Origin: Aplectana chamaeleonis
Taxonomy: Eukaryota > Nematoda > Chromadorea > Rhabditida > Cosmocercidae
Reading direction: 5' to 3'
NCBI GenBank assembly: GCA_029168955.1
Contig: JAPDOI010000121.1
Span: forward strand, 806,001-870,000
Length of the DNA: 64,000 nt
The notes under the pieces are model-generated. The model was not told the DNA's origin, did no database searches, and saw nothing but the letters and a program-made list of their open reading frames with translations. Positions 45,700-59,100 of the stretch are shown one piece after another. The first letter of the stretch is position 1. Every line of letters starts with the position of its first letter. The translations under genes were made by a program, and so were the position numbers.

Positions 45700-48600
45700 T
45701 TCGACTTTTTTGAAATCTGGGGTAGTATTGGTGTTTTTGTGATTGTTTATTACAGTAGTCTGCATAGCGAACGCAGAAAAAATGGAAAGGAACGTATAAA
45801 AGCGCGAATGCGGTGCGTATCATTTGATTCAGCGGGTCGCTAAGCGTATCTCCTAATTTAGTTCAATGGTCAGGTGAATCAGAGGAGACGCAGCTCGGCC
45901 ACGCAGACCAGCTCCACGCACTCTGCGGAGTCGGGAATAGCTCTCACAATAGGGTTCCGACTAGGCCACTAGAACGCCGTACATAGGCTCGGGTCCGGCC
46001 TATGTACGCAGAATGGGCGTTTCCGGGGCGGAGACTTGCCTTCCTAGGCCAAGGTCGACATCAGCAACACCTTGTCTTGCTAGGCCAGAAACCGCCTTGC
46101 TAGGCACGAATAAAACCGTACGTTCGTATGCCTTTCTAGCCCATACGCCGTCCTTCCTCGGGATGCAGCCGATGCAGTATGGCTCACCGAACCCGCGGGC
46201 AAGCAGGCAGTATTAACGATAGGGAAGGTTCCCTAATGACTTGTAGATTTGGCCATCACCAGTGAGAAAGTGGGAAAATGTGGGCGAATCGCTCAAAATT
46301 GTGATGAAGTGGGGCTATCTATGAACCTGAATTTGAGCTTCTTGGCTACAGCTTTTCCCTTTCTTTCACATCAGTCGTGGGCAAGTATACACTTCATGAA
46401 GAAGCCTTACTAAGCGTTTCTATCTCTCACCCTTCCATTCAGAGACAAGAATTCTTTTTAGCGAACTTGAATGAAAAAGCTCCTGTGAGGGTTGGCCGTG
46501 AAATAGCCCACCAGACTCCGCAGCTGTTCCTGGTGGGCTGTTTCCCGGCCATTTCGCGGCTTTTCACGAAGCGGAAGTAGTCGAGAAATAGCCAATATAT
46601 AACCGAGAATTAGCCAAAAGTCACCAAGACGCAGCCGTCGCTGGCTCGCCGAGCCACCATCCGGGGCCGCCAGTGATTGGGCGGGGCCTCCAGAGGCTGG
46701 GCGAGGTCCAGGTATCTCAAACTGGGTAATTGAATGTTGACATCTGAATCATGCCTCTGGGAAGCGTCGTATGCTTACCTGGAGAGCATTATTTCTCGGC
46801 TATTTCGGGGGTATTCCAGGGGAGCTTTATTTTGCGGCGAGAATTATGTAGCGGCTATTTCTCGGCTCTTTCGGGCCGTGCATTATTTGGCGGCTAATAC
46901 GCGGCAAGCAGGCCGTTCGCGGCCATTTCTCGGCCAAAACTTTCTGAGACGGGCGAGCTTATCATTCGCGAACAAAGACAATGCAAATACTCTTAAAGTG
47001 AACAAAAAACAAGATACACGTAACGAATGAGAACCGGTGCAGTGGGGTCAAAGAAAGAACAAATCATAAAAAATAGCACCTATTGGACTACAGATAAAGA
47101 CAATCATCCACTTATTTAGACTCAATTAGAAATCTTATTACGATCACCTATGTATTCCAAACACCTACACTGCGTAGCATAAACATACGAACACCTATTT
47201 TCGCGAATACTGCTTCTTCACGTATTTCGGCTTGAGCCTAGCGAAACTTGAGGAAACTTCAACATGTGGTAGGGTATTGCAGCTCCTGTGTTGGTCAGCG
47301 ATTCAAAGCTGCAACAAATAATTATTTTGACTAGTTCCAGCTACTAGTTCCAACTCATGTAATGTGTAATTGTACCCTTCAATTCGGAAACTGATGGAAA
47401 TATTTTGAATAGGTAGTCAGAGAAGTTCGTTCAAGTTCTAGGTTGTTTGGGTGCCCCCTAATGTCTTTTTTATTCATCGAATTCTTAACCCCTTAGGAAT
47501 GCCGGAAATGCGAAAAAAAAAACCTTTTTCAGATTTGCACCGCTTCTTCAAATTCCAAGATTACAAAACCAAATAGAATCAAAGTTGGAGCGTGAAAGCA
47601 GCTTTTTTTTAGACATGTGAACCATTCGAGAACTCGTGTAAATCGGTCCGTTCGTCATCGATGGTGGGCTGATAATTGTTCATTATTATTTTCAATTTCG
47701 AGATCATTCGCTGAAACCCAGGGTTGACTCCCTGTCAGAGATTAGATTTTTTAGAAATAATGTAAAGATGAAAAAGTGAAAAATCTTTGAAGGCAACGAT
47801 TAAAACCGCCTTCAACTTTTCACCGGGGATCGAAAGGTCAGAGGCTCCTTGCAACAGCAGTGTCGAAAACCGGCTTAAAATAAGCAACCAGTTGCAATTA
47901 CGGCCCTAAAGCTTGAAATATGGTTTGCGCACCCCATCCACTTCCTCAGTAGTCACAGGGGAAGGGGGTGGTTCGGACACATCTCATTCAAGTTTTGGGA
48001 CCATATAGTGCGATTTATTGCTCGTTTTAGCCGATATTGTTGTTATAATGAGCCTCATGCCGGATTGTAGACTGAATACACAGAAAGGGAAGCGCTCAAG
48101 AGCAGTCCGGCTTTGGAGCTCTCGATTTCCGGTGAAAATTCAGAGGCTGCCTGTATCGTGAGCACTGCATTTAAATAGGCTAGCCTCACTCCACTTCTGT
48201 AGCCTCACAAGGGAAATCATTCAGGCGTAAATTCAAATGAGCGAAATAAAGAGCCCTGAGTCTACTACTTGCTAGTAACACTAAAAATTGTGAGTGAATA
48301 CGGTCATAACCTAAACCGCGTGCTGCTGATTGCGGTGTGCACTGTTTTTCGCCATGAATACCGACCAATAGTCGCGTACTCATCCATCTATTCGCACCTG
48401 AATGTTGTACCGGTATCGGTCACAGTCTTTGAATAGGGGCGCATTCCCCCGCATCAAGCTTGCATACGGTTAGCTGCAGGTCCTCGGATCGACTAGGCAG
48501 GGTCGCGTTGGCCGCAAGCCCCTTTCAGAGTGAATCCTTAGCGGGTCCAACACACTTTGTTCAGCTCAAAATGACGCCCATCCTTTGAACCTCTAGCATT

Positions 48601-50530
48601 GATTTGTACGAAAACTTCAATTATTTGTGAGGAATTCGCAGAAATATATTCGGCGGGAGATAAGCTAACGGCCTTGTTGAACCTGATAGTGACTCCCATA
48701 CAAACCACATACACAACAGCGCTACCGGCGTTTTCTGATCACCTGAGACTTTCAAGTAGCTTTTGACAAATGAGATTTCTTCCTGCAAAGGCTACTCAGG
48801 CGCATAGTAAATGGCAGATATTGCATGGAATACCACACGACTAAACAAATGTTGGTTTGGTGTATTGTACATATCACAAAACAGATTTTGCCGTTTGCCG
48901 GCCATTTTTGGGGTTTGCCGTTGTCGTTTTTCGAAATTTGAAATTCCTTTGCCGCACACCCCTGGTCCGTATAGTATTTTTCCAGACTCGTGGACCGGTG
49001 AATTAGAGCATATTCCTATTGCATAAAGTTTAAGAAATGTTATTAAAAGCTTTTCTCTGATATTTCGCGCCTGGTTATGTAACAGGGCAATATGGCTGTT
49101 CATAACGATAACACGACATATTCGATCTATCCCCTGTTTATTCACTCCGACTGACACGAAATTCTAGAAGCGAGCTGTTTGACGGCTTCCGTACTCCAGT
49201 TAGAGGCATCGTTCACGATGGATTTCGTTTTCAAGTTTTCCATATATAATGAGAGCTGTAGTTCCCTATATAACAGCTACGTTGAAAAAGCCGCGAAAAA
49301 TCCACTGAGCCCCCTTTTTAGACCCAAAATATCGCAGTCGACTTTTGACAAAGGAAGAGTCGATCGTTGAAGATAGCTGTTTTGACCGACGATCTCACGA
49401 TCCAATGAAGTTTATCTTTCTTTCAAGTGATTTGTTGAGAAGGAAAGGTTAATCGATGTGTGTAGAAAAGTCATTCATCACGTTGTAATCGTTTGGTATA
49501 TTCCATCAACTTCCCCTCAGTTGCACTGTATCAAATGTTGAAAATTTACTTATATGATGGCTGACAGCAAATTGTGTCAGATGACTGACGGAGGGCCGGC
49601 CTCTTTTGACGGAATTTGAGACATTCAACTTCAAATATCTTCACAATAAGGCGTTTTCAACCGAACAAACTCTCCCTACGTTCTTAGGTGGGCCCAGAGA
49701 ATAATTTGAACCTAAAAAACGGTGAGTGGTTTTCAGCGCGTACGATGCCTTTAACTATCCTAGGTGAATTGATCGCAGTACTACAATGGCATGCGATCGG
49801 TACGACCCTCTGAGTACGTATGCACGAAAGAGAATCTAGGAGAAAAAGAGAATTCCCAATCTGTAATTTGTCGTGTTATTGGTAAAGTGTTCTCAGGAAA
49901 CCTCATGGAACATTAAGAATCGTGACATGATTGATTCATTTGAGAAATCTGGACAGCGATAACAATCATGATTTATACGTGACCGGTATCAGTGCATATA
50001 CATTAAAGATTCTGAAGTTGGACTTGGCGAGCTGGCATTCCGACGGGTATCCTCCAGTGAGAACAGAGGGAGACGTTGCGAGTAGGATCAGCCAAACGGA
50101 AGGAACGCTAAAACAAACAATTTATTCCTTTTTCCATTTGTTGAACCATGAGCTAGAAACTGTATAAGTGGTAACCCTGAAAACTGAATCTCCTCAAATA
50201 AGGGTTCCTTCCAGAGTCTGGAAAAATGTCAACGTTTTGATGTGAAATGTGGCGAACAGTCGAGGAAAAGGCGCTACCGCAGGAGTCAGTATCACAGCTT
50301 TTCAGCCGATTTCCTCCTCACTGAGAAATTTTGGATCAACTTTCTCACAGGTGCATTGCCTTTCGTGAGCGAGTGAAGTCAGACTTGAAGGTGGGAGAAT
50401 TAGAGAGTACTTAACGGTATTGAGCCGTATTCGACTTCCGCAGTCGGCTGTATATGATATGACTCTATAGAAGTCACAGCCAGACATGTGCTTCCAAGGC
50501 TAACGCCTGCTTACTGTCCCGTTTGCTGAT
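45700..50530. other. Intergenic stretch without a supported gene
   Basis: Contains a cluster of short repeats: CCTTGCTAGGC-like words at about 46040-46140, and GGCTATTTCTCGGC-like words in both orientations at 46490-46950. Near 48880-48965 lies a GTTTGCCG-rich piece ending GCCGCACACCCCTGG, which looks like one end of another element. The open frame 49931-50167 has protein-like composition but no partner exons that I can find. Nothing else stands out. Confidence 0.4.
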
Positions 50531-50531
50531 C

Positions 50532-51562
50532 GTATATATGAGACTGTCCACGTAAGAATCGAGATAGGTTGGTGCACAAAATTTTTTTTGCCGTTTTTGT
50601 ATTTTATATCGCTCGAGCACCCAAAAAAACTCAGGTGCTCGCTCCTAGATCTTTCTGAAAACTTTATTAAAAATTGTGATAAAATTCCAAAGTTGGGCAT
50701 TCTTTAAACATTCCTTCACATAGATCCTTAATGTAAACGGATTCTTCTGATAAAAAAAATAAAATTTTTTTAAAGTGATAATCAACTATGAGGCGTTATC
50801 CGAATTTTCAAAATCGCGCCCTGTGAAGAAACAATTTTTTTTCTCTGATCCCAGATCCTGCAGATAGAGACTATGCTCAAAAGATGTGCCGTTGTCGTTT
50901 TGGGTAATAAAAAATATAAAATCAACAAACGAAAGACACAAACAACCTCACTTTTTCGATCGATTGACGCTCGCAGGCGAAAAACGCTCGAGAAAGAGGC
51001 CGCTCATGCATTCCAATGCGCAAAAAAATGTCAGCTCCTCGTAGTCAGCTACTGCTGCATCCATTTTTTGGCGCGATGATCGGTCTCTTTCACGAGGGGT
51101 TTTCGCCTGCGAGCGTCAATCGATCGAAAAAATGAGGTTGTTTGTGTCTTTCGATTTTTGATTATATATGTTTTACTAAACAAAACGACAACGGCGCATC
51201 TTTTGAGCATAGTCTCTATCTGCAGGATCTGGGCTCAGAGAAAATAAAAATTTATTTTTTTCACAGGGCGCGATTTTGAAAATTCTGATAACGCCAATCG
51301 ATTCCTCATAGTTGATTACGTCTTATAATATTTTTTATCAAAAGAATTCGTTTACATTAAGGATCTATGCGAAGGAATGTTCAAAAACTTCCCCACTTTG
51401 GAATTTTATAACTATTTTAAAAAAAGTTCAAAGAAAATTCTAGAAGCGAGCACCTGAGTTTTTTGGGGTGCAATAAAAAATAGCGATATAAAGTATAAAA
51501 ACGGCAATTTTTTTCTGTGTACCGATCTATCTCGATTCTTTCGTGGACAGCCTCATATATCT
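50532..51562. repeat. 1.03-kb palindromic element, about 480-bp arms
   Basis: The left arm starts ATATATGAGACTGTCCACG and the right arm ends CGTGGACAGCCTCATATAT. Matching internal blocks include AATCGAGATAG, GGATCCTTAATGTAAACG (inverse), ATCCTGCAGATAGAGACTAT and TCGATCGATTGACGCTCGCA, each found inverted in the other arm. The centre lies near 51035. Arms differ by scattered substitutions and small indels. No coding frame is kept. Confidence 0.9.
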
Positions 51563-52061
51563 TGTGAGGCTCCGTCCATACTTGGCGAGAGCGTGCGATT
51601 ACGCAAAATCGATGGCCATCGTGGGCACACGATTCGCTAGCCGCTCACTCGCTCTCCTCTTCGCGCGCCTTCGCCCGCTTGCTCTCGTACGCTTACGCCA
51701 GCACCACGAAGAAAACAGCAAGTTTCAAGCTTACTGCTCCATCACCTAAGCAGGTGGCATTAAACCTGTAGCAAAACTACTGCCCTTGTTTTCCATAATC
51801 CCACCACGGAAGTCGAAAACCGTGGGAAATCATCAGCCGTCTCGAGCGATTGATCACCCGATCAAATGTTTTCAATGGAATCGACACGAGGTAGGGGGTG
51901 TTTGCCTGCGTTAATTTGCCGGCACCGGCTGCTCCGGTGTTGAGGAGCGTCGAGAAGCGCGCAACAGTGGGAACGCCAGCTTTCACAACGTATGGACGCT
52001 GCCTGAGGGAGGAGTTGGACAATCTCTAACTTTGCGACCTCTCCTACACTCTGCCCCAAAC

Positions 52062-52436
52062 GAGTCAGCGATCGTCGAGTCCAAAGAAGCAGCGCTTCCT
52101 CTGCGCCTCTGATGAGCATCTAAAGTACGCCAATCACGTATTACGCGACGCAGCATCTGTCTTACCGTACTCAAAAAAAGCAAAACCCTCGATTACCTGC
52201 CACGTAAAGAAGAATACCTGCATCAAGAGTGAATATCACGAGGATTTTGTGCGGAAAAAAGCCAAAATCATGATGATGTGTGCGAAAAAAAATATGAGTA
52301 CGTGAAAAAACCGATGAATTCTGTTTTTGGGTTATGGTAAGAGAAATACTGCATCGTGTACGTGATTTGCGTACGTTGCGCGCTCGACGCAGAGGGAGCT
52401 CTGCTTCTTTGGACTCCACGATCGCTGACTCGTTTG
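52062..52436. repeat. Inverted pair of coding-like segments (about 105-bp arms)
   Basis: 52169-52062 (minus) and 52333-52436 (plus) are diverged inverted copies. Both keep an open frame, RRRGSAASLDSTIADSF and RRRGSSASLDSTIADSF, and the length differences between them are multiples of three. I do not recognise the peptide. Confidence 0.55.
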
Positions 52437-53096
52437 TTACAGAGTATACACTGGACCCGAATCGAAAAGCGGATATCCGAATCTTTAGAAAAAACCATGG
52501 TTATGGATATCCGAAAGCATTCAGGTAGATTCCGAGTGGTAGCAATTAGTACCGGAACAGCATTGCATTTATTCTGAATTCATTCGGATGAATCGGACAT
52601 CCGCTACCATCGTTTTGAAAATGATTCGGATACCCGTTTTTTTTTGATTCGTGTCCAGTGTATAGTACAGAGGTCATATTTCCGTTCTAAGCGGTTTTGA
52701 GCAATTCTGGAGATGCCACTGCGAGTCCCTACGTTCTCGGCAGATAGCATTCTTTCAAAACCCTGCTCGGCTTCAATCTTAAGTATGCGACTGAATCCTA
52801 TTCTGTAGCCTATAGCTACTTAAAAACAAAAACTCAGTTGAACATGATCGAATGAACTCGAGAAACTCACATAATTCTATACGAAGAGCTCGGCTATAAA
52901 GCACTACAACAGCATAACGTTCTCCTGAAAACATGAACTGATATGGAGAAACACCTTCGAAAAATTTTTAAATCTCAGTCAATAAGGATACTTATAGAAA
53001 TACATTTTGGACTTTGATATTTTTAAAATGTTTAATGTCTTTTTATGGCATAATATATGATCACAAGATATCACACTGTAGCTGAGTTAAAGGCAC

Positions 53097-53580
53097 TGTT
53101 CGCGATAAAAATCGTTTCACTGCTTTTCTGTCTATCTTGAAACCGGTCCCATTCTGATTCCAATGATGCTTCTGGAATCGTACAAGACCTTCTGGGAATG
53201 GAGTTATGGTCTCTCAAAAATTGAGCTAGGGAAGCATGGTGGACGAGTTGTCCGAAGCCTGTAACTTCCGTCTTTTGCAGCCAATGTATGCGAGCTGACC
53301 TGAGTAAAGAGAGACGTTGAGAATGAAGGGAAGAACGGGGTTTTTGATCGGAAACCATCGCTCAACTTACGATTTCGAGTGTACCTTGGTTCACGTCGAG
53401 GGGCGTAAAGGGGCCGGACTTGCCCACAGCGGCGGGGTTTGCCCACTCTTCTAAGCCGTTTTGCGGCTCCTGAGTAGCTTTTCGTCCCGTTTTTTCGACG
53501 CTGTTCTGCTTCTGAGAGTCACGAGAAGCGTTTGTCATGGAAAATTCGAGGATGAAGTTTATCGCGAACAGTGCCTTTAA
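53097..53580. mobile_element. TTAA-flanked inverted-repeat element, copy 2
   Basis: From TTAAAGGCACTGTTCGCGA to TCGCGAACAGTGCCTTTAA. It shares its body with 11244-11737. No transposase frame. Confidence 0.88.
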
Positions 53581-53587
53581 ACACAAA

Positions 53588-53696
53588 ACTTAGATGTCAG
53601 GCGGTACACGAACCAGCATTGCACGCTTTCCGGGCAAAATTGTTACCATTACACCACTGACACCCCGCTCTGCATGCCTGACATCTAAGGTTTGTG
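53588..53696 (-). repeat. tRNA-derived repeat, 72-nt unit
   Basis: The minus-strand unit 53664-53593 is 72 nt long with GGTGTCA and TGACATC ends that pair over seven positions, an A-box-like GTGGTGTAATGGTAAC and a B-box-like TGGTTCGTGTACC. It is closely related to 4347-4419. TTAGATGTCAGGC and GCCTGACATCTAA flank the unit as an inverted pair. Stem mismatches argue against a functional tRNA. Confidence 0.6.
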
Positions 53697-54258
53697 TTCA
53701 AGCCAGCTAAAATACGGATTTTTTTTCAAATTTGTTATAATGCAGATTTGTTAAAATACAGAAAATATGTTCAAATATGAAAGGTTCATAGTAGGAAAAA
53801 TATGGCACTTTGAGAAGTGTTCTATTTACCTCGAAAATAGTATTATTTCTTATGGACTTTGAATTCCCATAAGTAATATGTCATACCATTAGACGGGGGT
53901 CCCCCTTTTTTTTCACGGATCTAATCAGAGCTTTTTTCCACATTTTGACACGCGGATGCACACAGACCAATATTTCCTTGAAAAGTTTTACCCTTGGGAA
54001 TAGAAAATCCTGTTCGAAAATAGTTTCGAAATATCTTCAGTAAACAAGTGTTCCATAAAATCGACTTTGTGCAAAACATTTGGACACCACTGTCGACTTT
54101 TCTAGTCGAGGGTGGCATGAAGTGATTTTAGCTGATTAGGGTTGGCACATGAAGTATAGCGCACTAAATCTGTCAAAACGGCCTTGTGGAAGCGGTCAAG
54201 ATGATTCATTTTGTGGAAAAGTGCGAAATTGGCAAGATGCACTTCGTATTTGAGTACA

Positions 54259-54750
54259 TTAAAGGCAGTGTTCACGATGATAATCGTTTTTCTGTTTTTC
54301 CGCCTATCTTGAAAACGGTCCCATTCTGATTCCAATGATGTTTTTGGAATCGTACAAGACCTTCTGGGAACGGAGTTATGGTCCCTCCAAAATTGAGATA
54401 GGGAAGCATGGTGGACGAGTTTTCCGAGGCTTGTAACTTCCGTTTTTTGCAGCCGATGTATGCGAGCTGACCTGAGTAAAGAGAGAAGTTGAGAATAAAG
54501 AGAAGAGCGGGGCGATTGATCGGAAACCATCGCTCATCTCACAATCTCGAGCATTCATTTGTTCACGTCGGTGGGCGTGGAAAATGCATCTGGGTGTGAC
54601 GAGTGACGGGTGTCCAACTTTGGGGCCGTAGGGGACTGTTCCAAGCTCAATTTTCTCAGTTTTTTCAACGTTAATGTTGCTCTAGGCCTTGCAGCTGCCG
54701 ATCTCCACCAAAAAATCAGACAGGGTTTTTATCGTGGACACTGCCTTTAA
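54259..54750. mobile_element. TTAA-flanked inverted-repeat element, copy 3
   Basis: From TTAAAGGCAGTGTTCACGA to TGGACACTGCCTTTAA. It shares its body with 11244-11737. A second AAAGGCAGTATCC end follows at once at 54749, so another broken copy abuts it. Confidence 0.88.
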
Positions 54751-54769
54751 AGGCAGTATCCAAAAAAGA

Positions 54770-56120
54770 AAAGAAAAACCGTATATAAGTTTTCGATATT
54801 TTTGAGTAGGCAAGTTCACGAAGTAGCGAATGAAAGGGAAAGGCCCCATAAAATTCTCAAATATCGGAGAAAAACCTGTTTACGAAAAACGCTTAAAATA
54901 TTTAATTACGTCTGCTTGATGTGTTCTGAGCACTGCGGACAAAATGCCGAATCAAACGTCGCAAGTGGTTTTGCGCTTCGAAATTCTTATGTAAAGTCGG
55001 CATGGATCTCACTGGTACTTCACGTTCCTTATTGTACGTTGCCGTAAACTCGGTTTAGGTATGTTATATCATATGTGCACCGAGTTTGCACCAACGCACG
55101 ATAAGGAACGCAGGGTATAAGTGCGATCCGTGCCAACTGTAAGTGACTTTGTTTTCTGTTTTATGTGCAAATACTCTTTAAAATAGGATGGTGCTAAGCA
55201 AATGCTAAGATATTAGAATCTTTCGGGATAAATAGTGTCCAAAAATCCAGCAACTGTTCCTTTGGTGAAAAGAACGATGTAGAACTGTTATATGACGTGG
55301 GAGGGGTGATCTAATGGGTCAGCTGGTGCACGAAAAGCTCACCCACCTCTTGGCCGTTTTTCGTCGTACTTCCAACCTCACTGTTCTTAGAGGGCCGCTG
55401 AGCTTACGTTTCTCCGAAAAAAAGGCAATTTTTTAAATCCTGAACACTACCTTTAAATGTCTGCTTAATATTCGCATTTTTTTCTAAAAGCCCTTGCGGT
55501 CAAGTATTTGAAGGAAAGAACTCTCCGTCTCATAGTGTTATGAAAGTTTGTAGAAGGCAAATGCACACCTATATTTTGACCTTGTGTTAATGCGAAGAAG
55601 TCTCATCACTCAGCATTCAATTTATTTCTTTAATAGAACCTCATAAATAGTTTCGGGAATGCAATATGACCTTTGTATCCGGAAATCAAAAATAAATGCG
55701 AAACAACTTGCCTAAGGGTGGTGGTCATAATGTGTCCTTGCCACGAATAGGGCGGAGCAAAGGATCGTGATCGGAGAATGCACCGGATACGGCCAGTCAC
55801 AGCCCTTCACTCCTCCCCTGCCCTTTTCGCGGTTTTGACACATTACGACCGCCACCCCTTGCCTAGAACTCGGAGTTTATGAGTTTCTCCTTATTCAACC
55901 CCTATCGAAAGAAGCAACCGGAAAACGAAAAAAGGAGAAAAAGTGATAGGCCCAACTTCATTAGCACTCGGCAGTGTGCGCGTGAATGTCATTAATTAAC
56001 TCAAATGGGGCAATTTACAGTTTTTCTATTAACTTTTCTCTTATCTTCGAATTCCCCCGAAGGAAGCTGAAAGTGCAGAAACATATTATCTTTCCACTGT
56101 AATTTGAACAATCGTTGCCC
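54770..56120. other. Intergenic stretch without a supported gene
   Basis: AACACTACCTTTAAATG at about 55444 looks like one worn end of the TTAA-flanked family. TACGTTGCCGTAAACTCGG at 55033 and CCGAGTTTGCACC at 55079 give a loose inverted pair. No exon chain is found on either strand. Confidence 0.35.
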
Positions 56121-56123
56121 TTA

Positions 56124-59100
56124 GTACTTGACTTACTTGACTTAATCGGTTAGCTTTCGCCTGACGCGGTCATTCCGCATCTTCACCGAGGTGTGCCGTC
56201 CTAGTAGTCAGCCGTGTCCATTTTTCACGGTCTTCAGCCACAATTTGAACACATTCCATCCAGCTGTCACTATTCCATTTCCTGCGAAACGAAACATCGC
56301 GCCTGAACGGTCTTTCGATGCCGAGTGACTTTAAATCCTCTTTAACCACATCCGTCCAGAACTTTCGCCTACGTCCAGGTGGCGGTTTCCAGACAGGATT
56401 TGGAAGCATTCTTAGAGCGTGTTGTACGAGACGATCCGGCGTTCTTCTTAGTATATGCCCGAGCAGTCCAAGTCGACTTTCCATTGCTGCTTGAGATGGC
56501 TTTAGGAGATGCTGGCACCTCCCTCGTGTCAAGCGTTGATGTACTGCGTCGATTTCCTTGTAAAGTTCTTCGTTATGGCATACACGCGGCCAGAAATATC
56601 CAAGCAAACGCCTAAAAGCTTCCTCTCCGTGCAATCCAACCTTTCCATCTGCGTCTTCGGTGCTGCCCACGTCTCCGATCCGTACATCATGATAGGGCGA
56701 ATAGCGGATAGGTAGACGCGCAACTTGACTTCCTTCGCGATGGTGGTAGACCACAAACACTTGGTTAGAGAATTGAATGCAGACGTAGCTTTCGCACATC
56801 GTTGTCGAATATCCGCTGCATAACTACCATCGTTCTTCAGCAAACAGCCCAAATAACAGAAATCGTCCACCAGTTCGACACGTTGTCCGTCCACACAAAC
56901 TCCCGTTGAAGGCCTCTGAGAGACCCACATCTGCCTGCATTTGTCGGGACGAAGACGAAGTCCATAGGCTGCGGCATACTTCGAAACGAGGTTCACAGTC
57001 CTTTGCAGCTTTGCGTTGTTCTCAGCGAATAACACAATGTCGTTGGGGTACTCCAGGTCGACAAGGGAGAGTCCTGATGGTGTTAGGATCACATCCGCAG
57101 GAAACTGTTCTGCAACTCTACGCATGATGTCATCAACGGCGAAGTTGAAAAGAAAAGGTCCTGCAACGGCTCCTTGCCTTACTCCTGTTTTCACCTCGAA
57201 AGCTGACGTAAATCCGACAGGTGTACGAACTGCTGCTGTTGTTCCTTTGTTCATGTCCTCGATTAACCGAACATACTTTTCCGGGACTCCATCTGCTCGC
57301 AGAGCATTGAGCAGTCGATCACGATGAGGAGAGTCGAACGCGGCTTCAAAGTCCAAAAAAACAAGCTGTAACGGCTTCGAATACCGTTGCCACGATTCAA
57401 TTACTCTTCTCACGACGAACACTTGGTCGATGGTCGATCTTCCAGGTCGAAAACCGGCTTGCTCATCTCTGGTCGTTCCTTCACGATGTTTGATAAGTCG
57501 CTCGAGAATGATACGTTCTAAAACCTTGCACATGACACGAAGTAGAGAGATTCCTCTGTAGTTCTTAGGATCCGTGACGGATAGCTTCTTGTGAAGAGGT
57601 ATGATGATCGCATGTCTCCACGAATCGGGTATTCTTTCGCTCATCCATATGGCACGGATGGTGTTGGTCATTTCACGAATCCCAGACGGAGGAAGAGCTT
57701 TCAGCATTTCAGCAGTGATGTTGTCATCTCCACCTGCCTTTCCATTCTTCATTTTCCGGACACAATCCGAAACTTCAGACTCAGTCGGCGGTTCCTCACT
57801 GACATCGTAATGTGCTCTCTAAACATGCGGGAGCTCAGGTACTGATGGCGCTGGACGATTCAGTAGTGAACTGAAGTAATCCTTCCATATTGGCAGCGTC
57901 GCATCACCAACTGCAACTCCATTGGTGGTGTTCAAGACAGGAGAACATCTCTTCATCTTCCCGCTATACTGTCGCAGCAACGTGTAGGCTTTCTTCGGAT
58001 TCTTCTCCTCCCAAGCCTTTTCGAACTCCTTAGCTCTACACGTCCACTCTCGTTCGCGGTCACTTTGAAGCTGCCGACGCAACTTCCTCCTCAAACGCTT
58101 CTCCTCCACGAAGTTTCCTGCAGTTCGGAGAGCACATACTCTGTTGTAGGTAGATGTTGTTTCTTCTGAGACGTAGGCGAACTTCTTCTTAGGCTGTACA
58201 ACCGGGAGTGCCTCTTTCGAAGCGTCCTGGATGCACTTGACAAAAGAATCCGCGTCGCAAAGTTTCTTCTTAGTCCGTACTCCGATGTGAATGAAACGCG
58301 TTGTCGAAAATTCCTTCTGCACTCTTCATCTCTGAGACTTGTCATGTCAATCCTCTTGAGAGGCCGAGCCCCTCGCTTCCTCTTATGAATCCTCGCAGTG
58401 AAGTTCAACAGAACAGGACGGTGATCGAATGCGACATCCCACACAGCTCTAGATCTTCGAATGTCCGATACTGGAATATTCCTCGTCAGGACATAGTCAA
58501 GCTGTAGTTTCAAAGTTGTCATCTTCCGCTTCCGCTGCTCTTCTGGAGATAGCTGGGTTGGTCCCTGCCACGTAAGCTGATGATTCCTCTTGAATGTCGA
58601 TGCAATAATCAGACCACTGCGTTCACAAAAGTCGACAAGGCGGTAGCCATTGTCCGATGTTTGCTCCACTGGGTAGAACCATTTACCGAGTACTTCGGAT
58701 TCCTGATCAAGTCCCATCTTCGCATTTGCGTCAATCCCCGCGACCACAGCATGTTGACAAGGTATCCTGGCCAGCAACGTATTGAGTTCCTCATAAAACG
58801 CATCCTTCGAATTGTCTTCGGCGGTTTCAGTGGGCGCATGAGCACTCACTATCCACAGATTGAATCCTCTGTGATCCTGCAGTCGTACGAATGCATTCCG
58901 ACACGACGTTGAGCCGAACTCCTTGACCATACCATTGAAATCCTTCCTTACAGCTATTGCACAGCCTCCCACTCTCCTATCGTCAGCGTTACCGCAGTAG
59001 ATGGTGTACTCTCCGACGCTGATGACGGGTCTATCCTTGAGGCGGGTTTCCTGCAAAGCAGCAAACGGTGCATGGAAATAGCTCAGAAGTTTGGACAGCG

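Noticed and set aside
49931..50167. 78-codon plus-strand open frame with protein-like composition
   Set aside because: No acceptor with fitting phase, no neighbouring exons and no recognised family.
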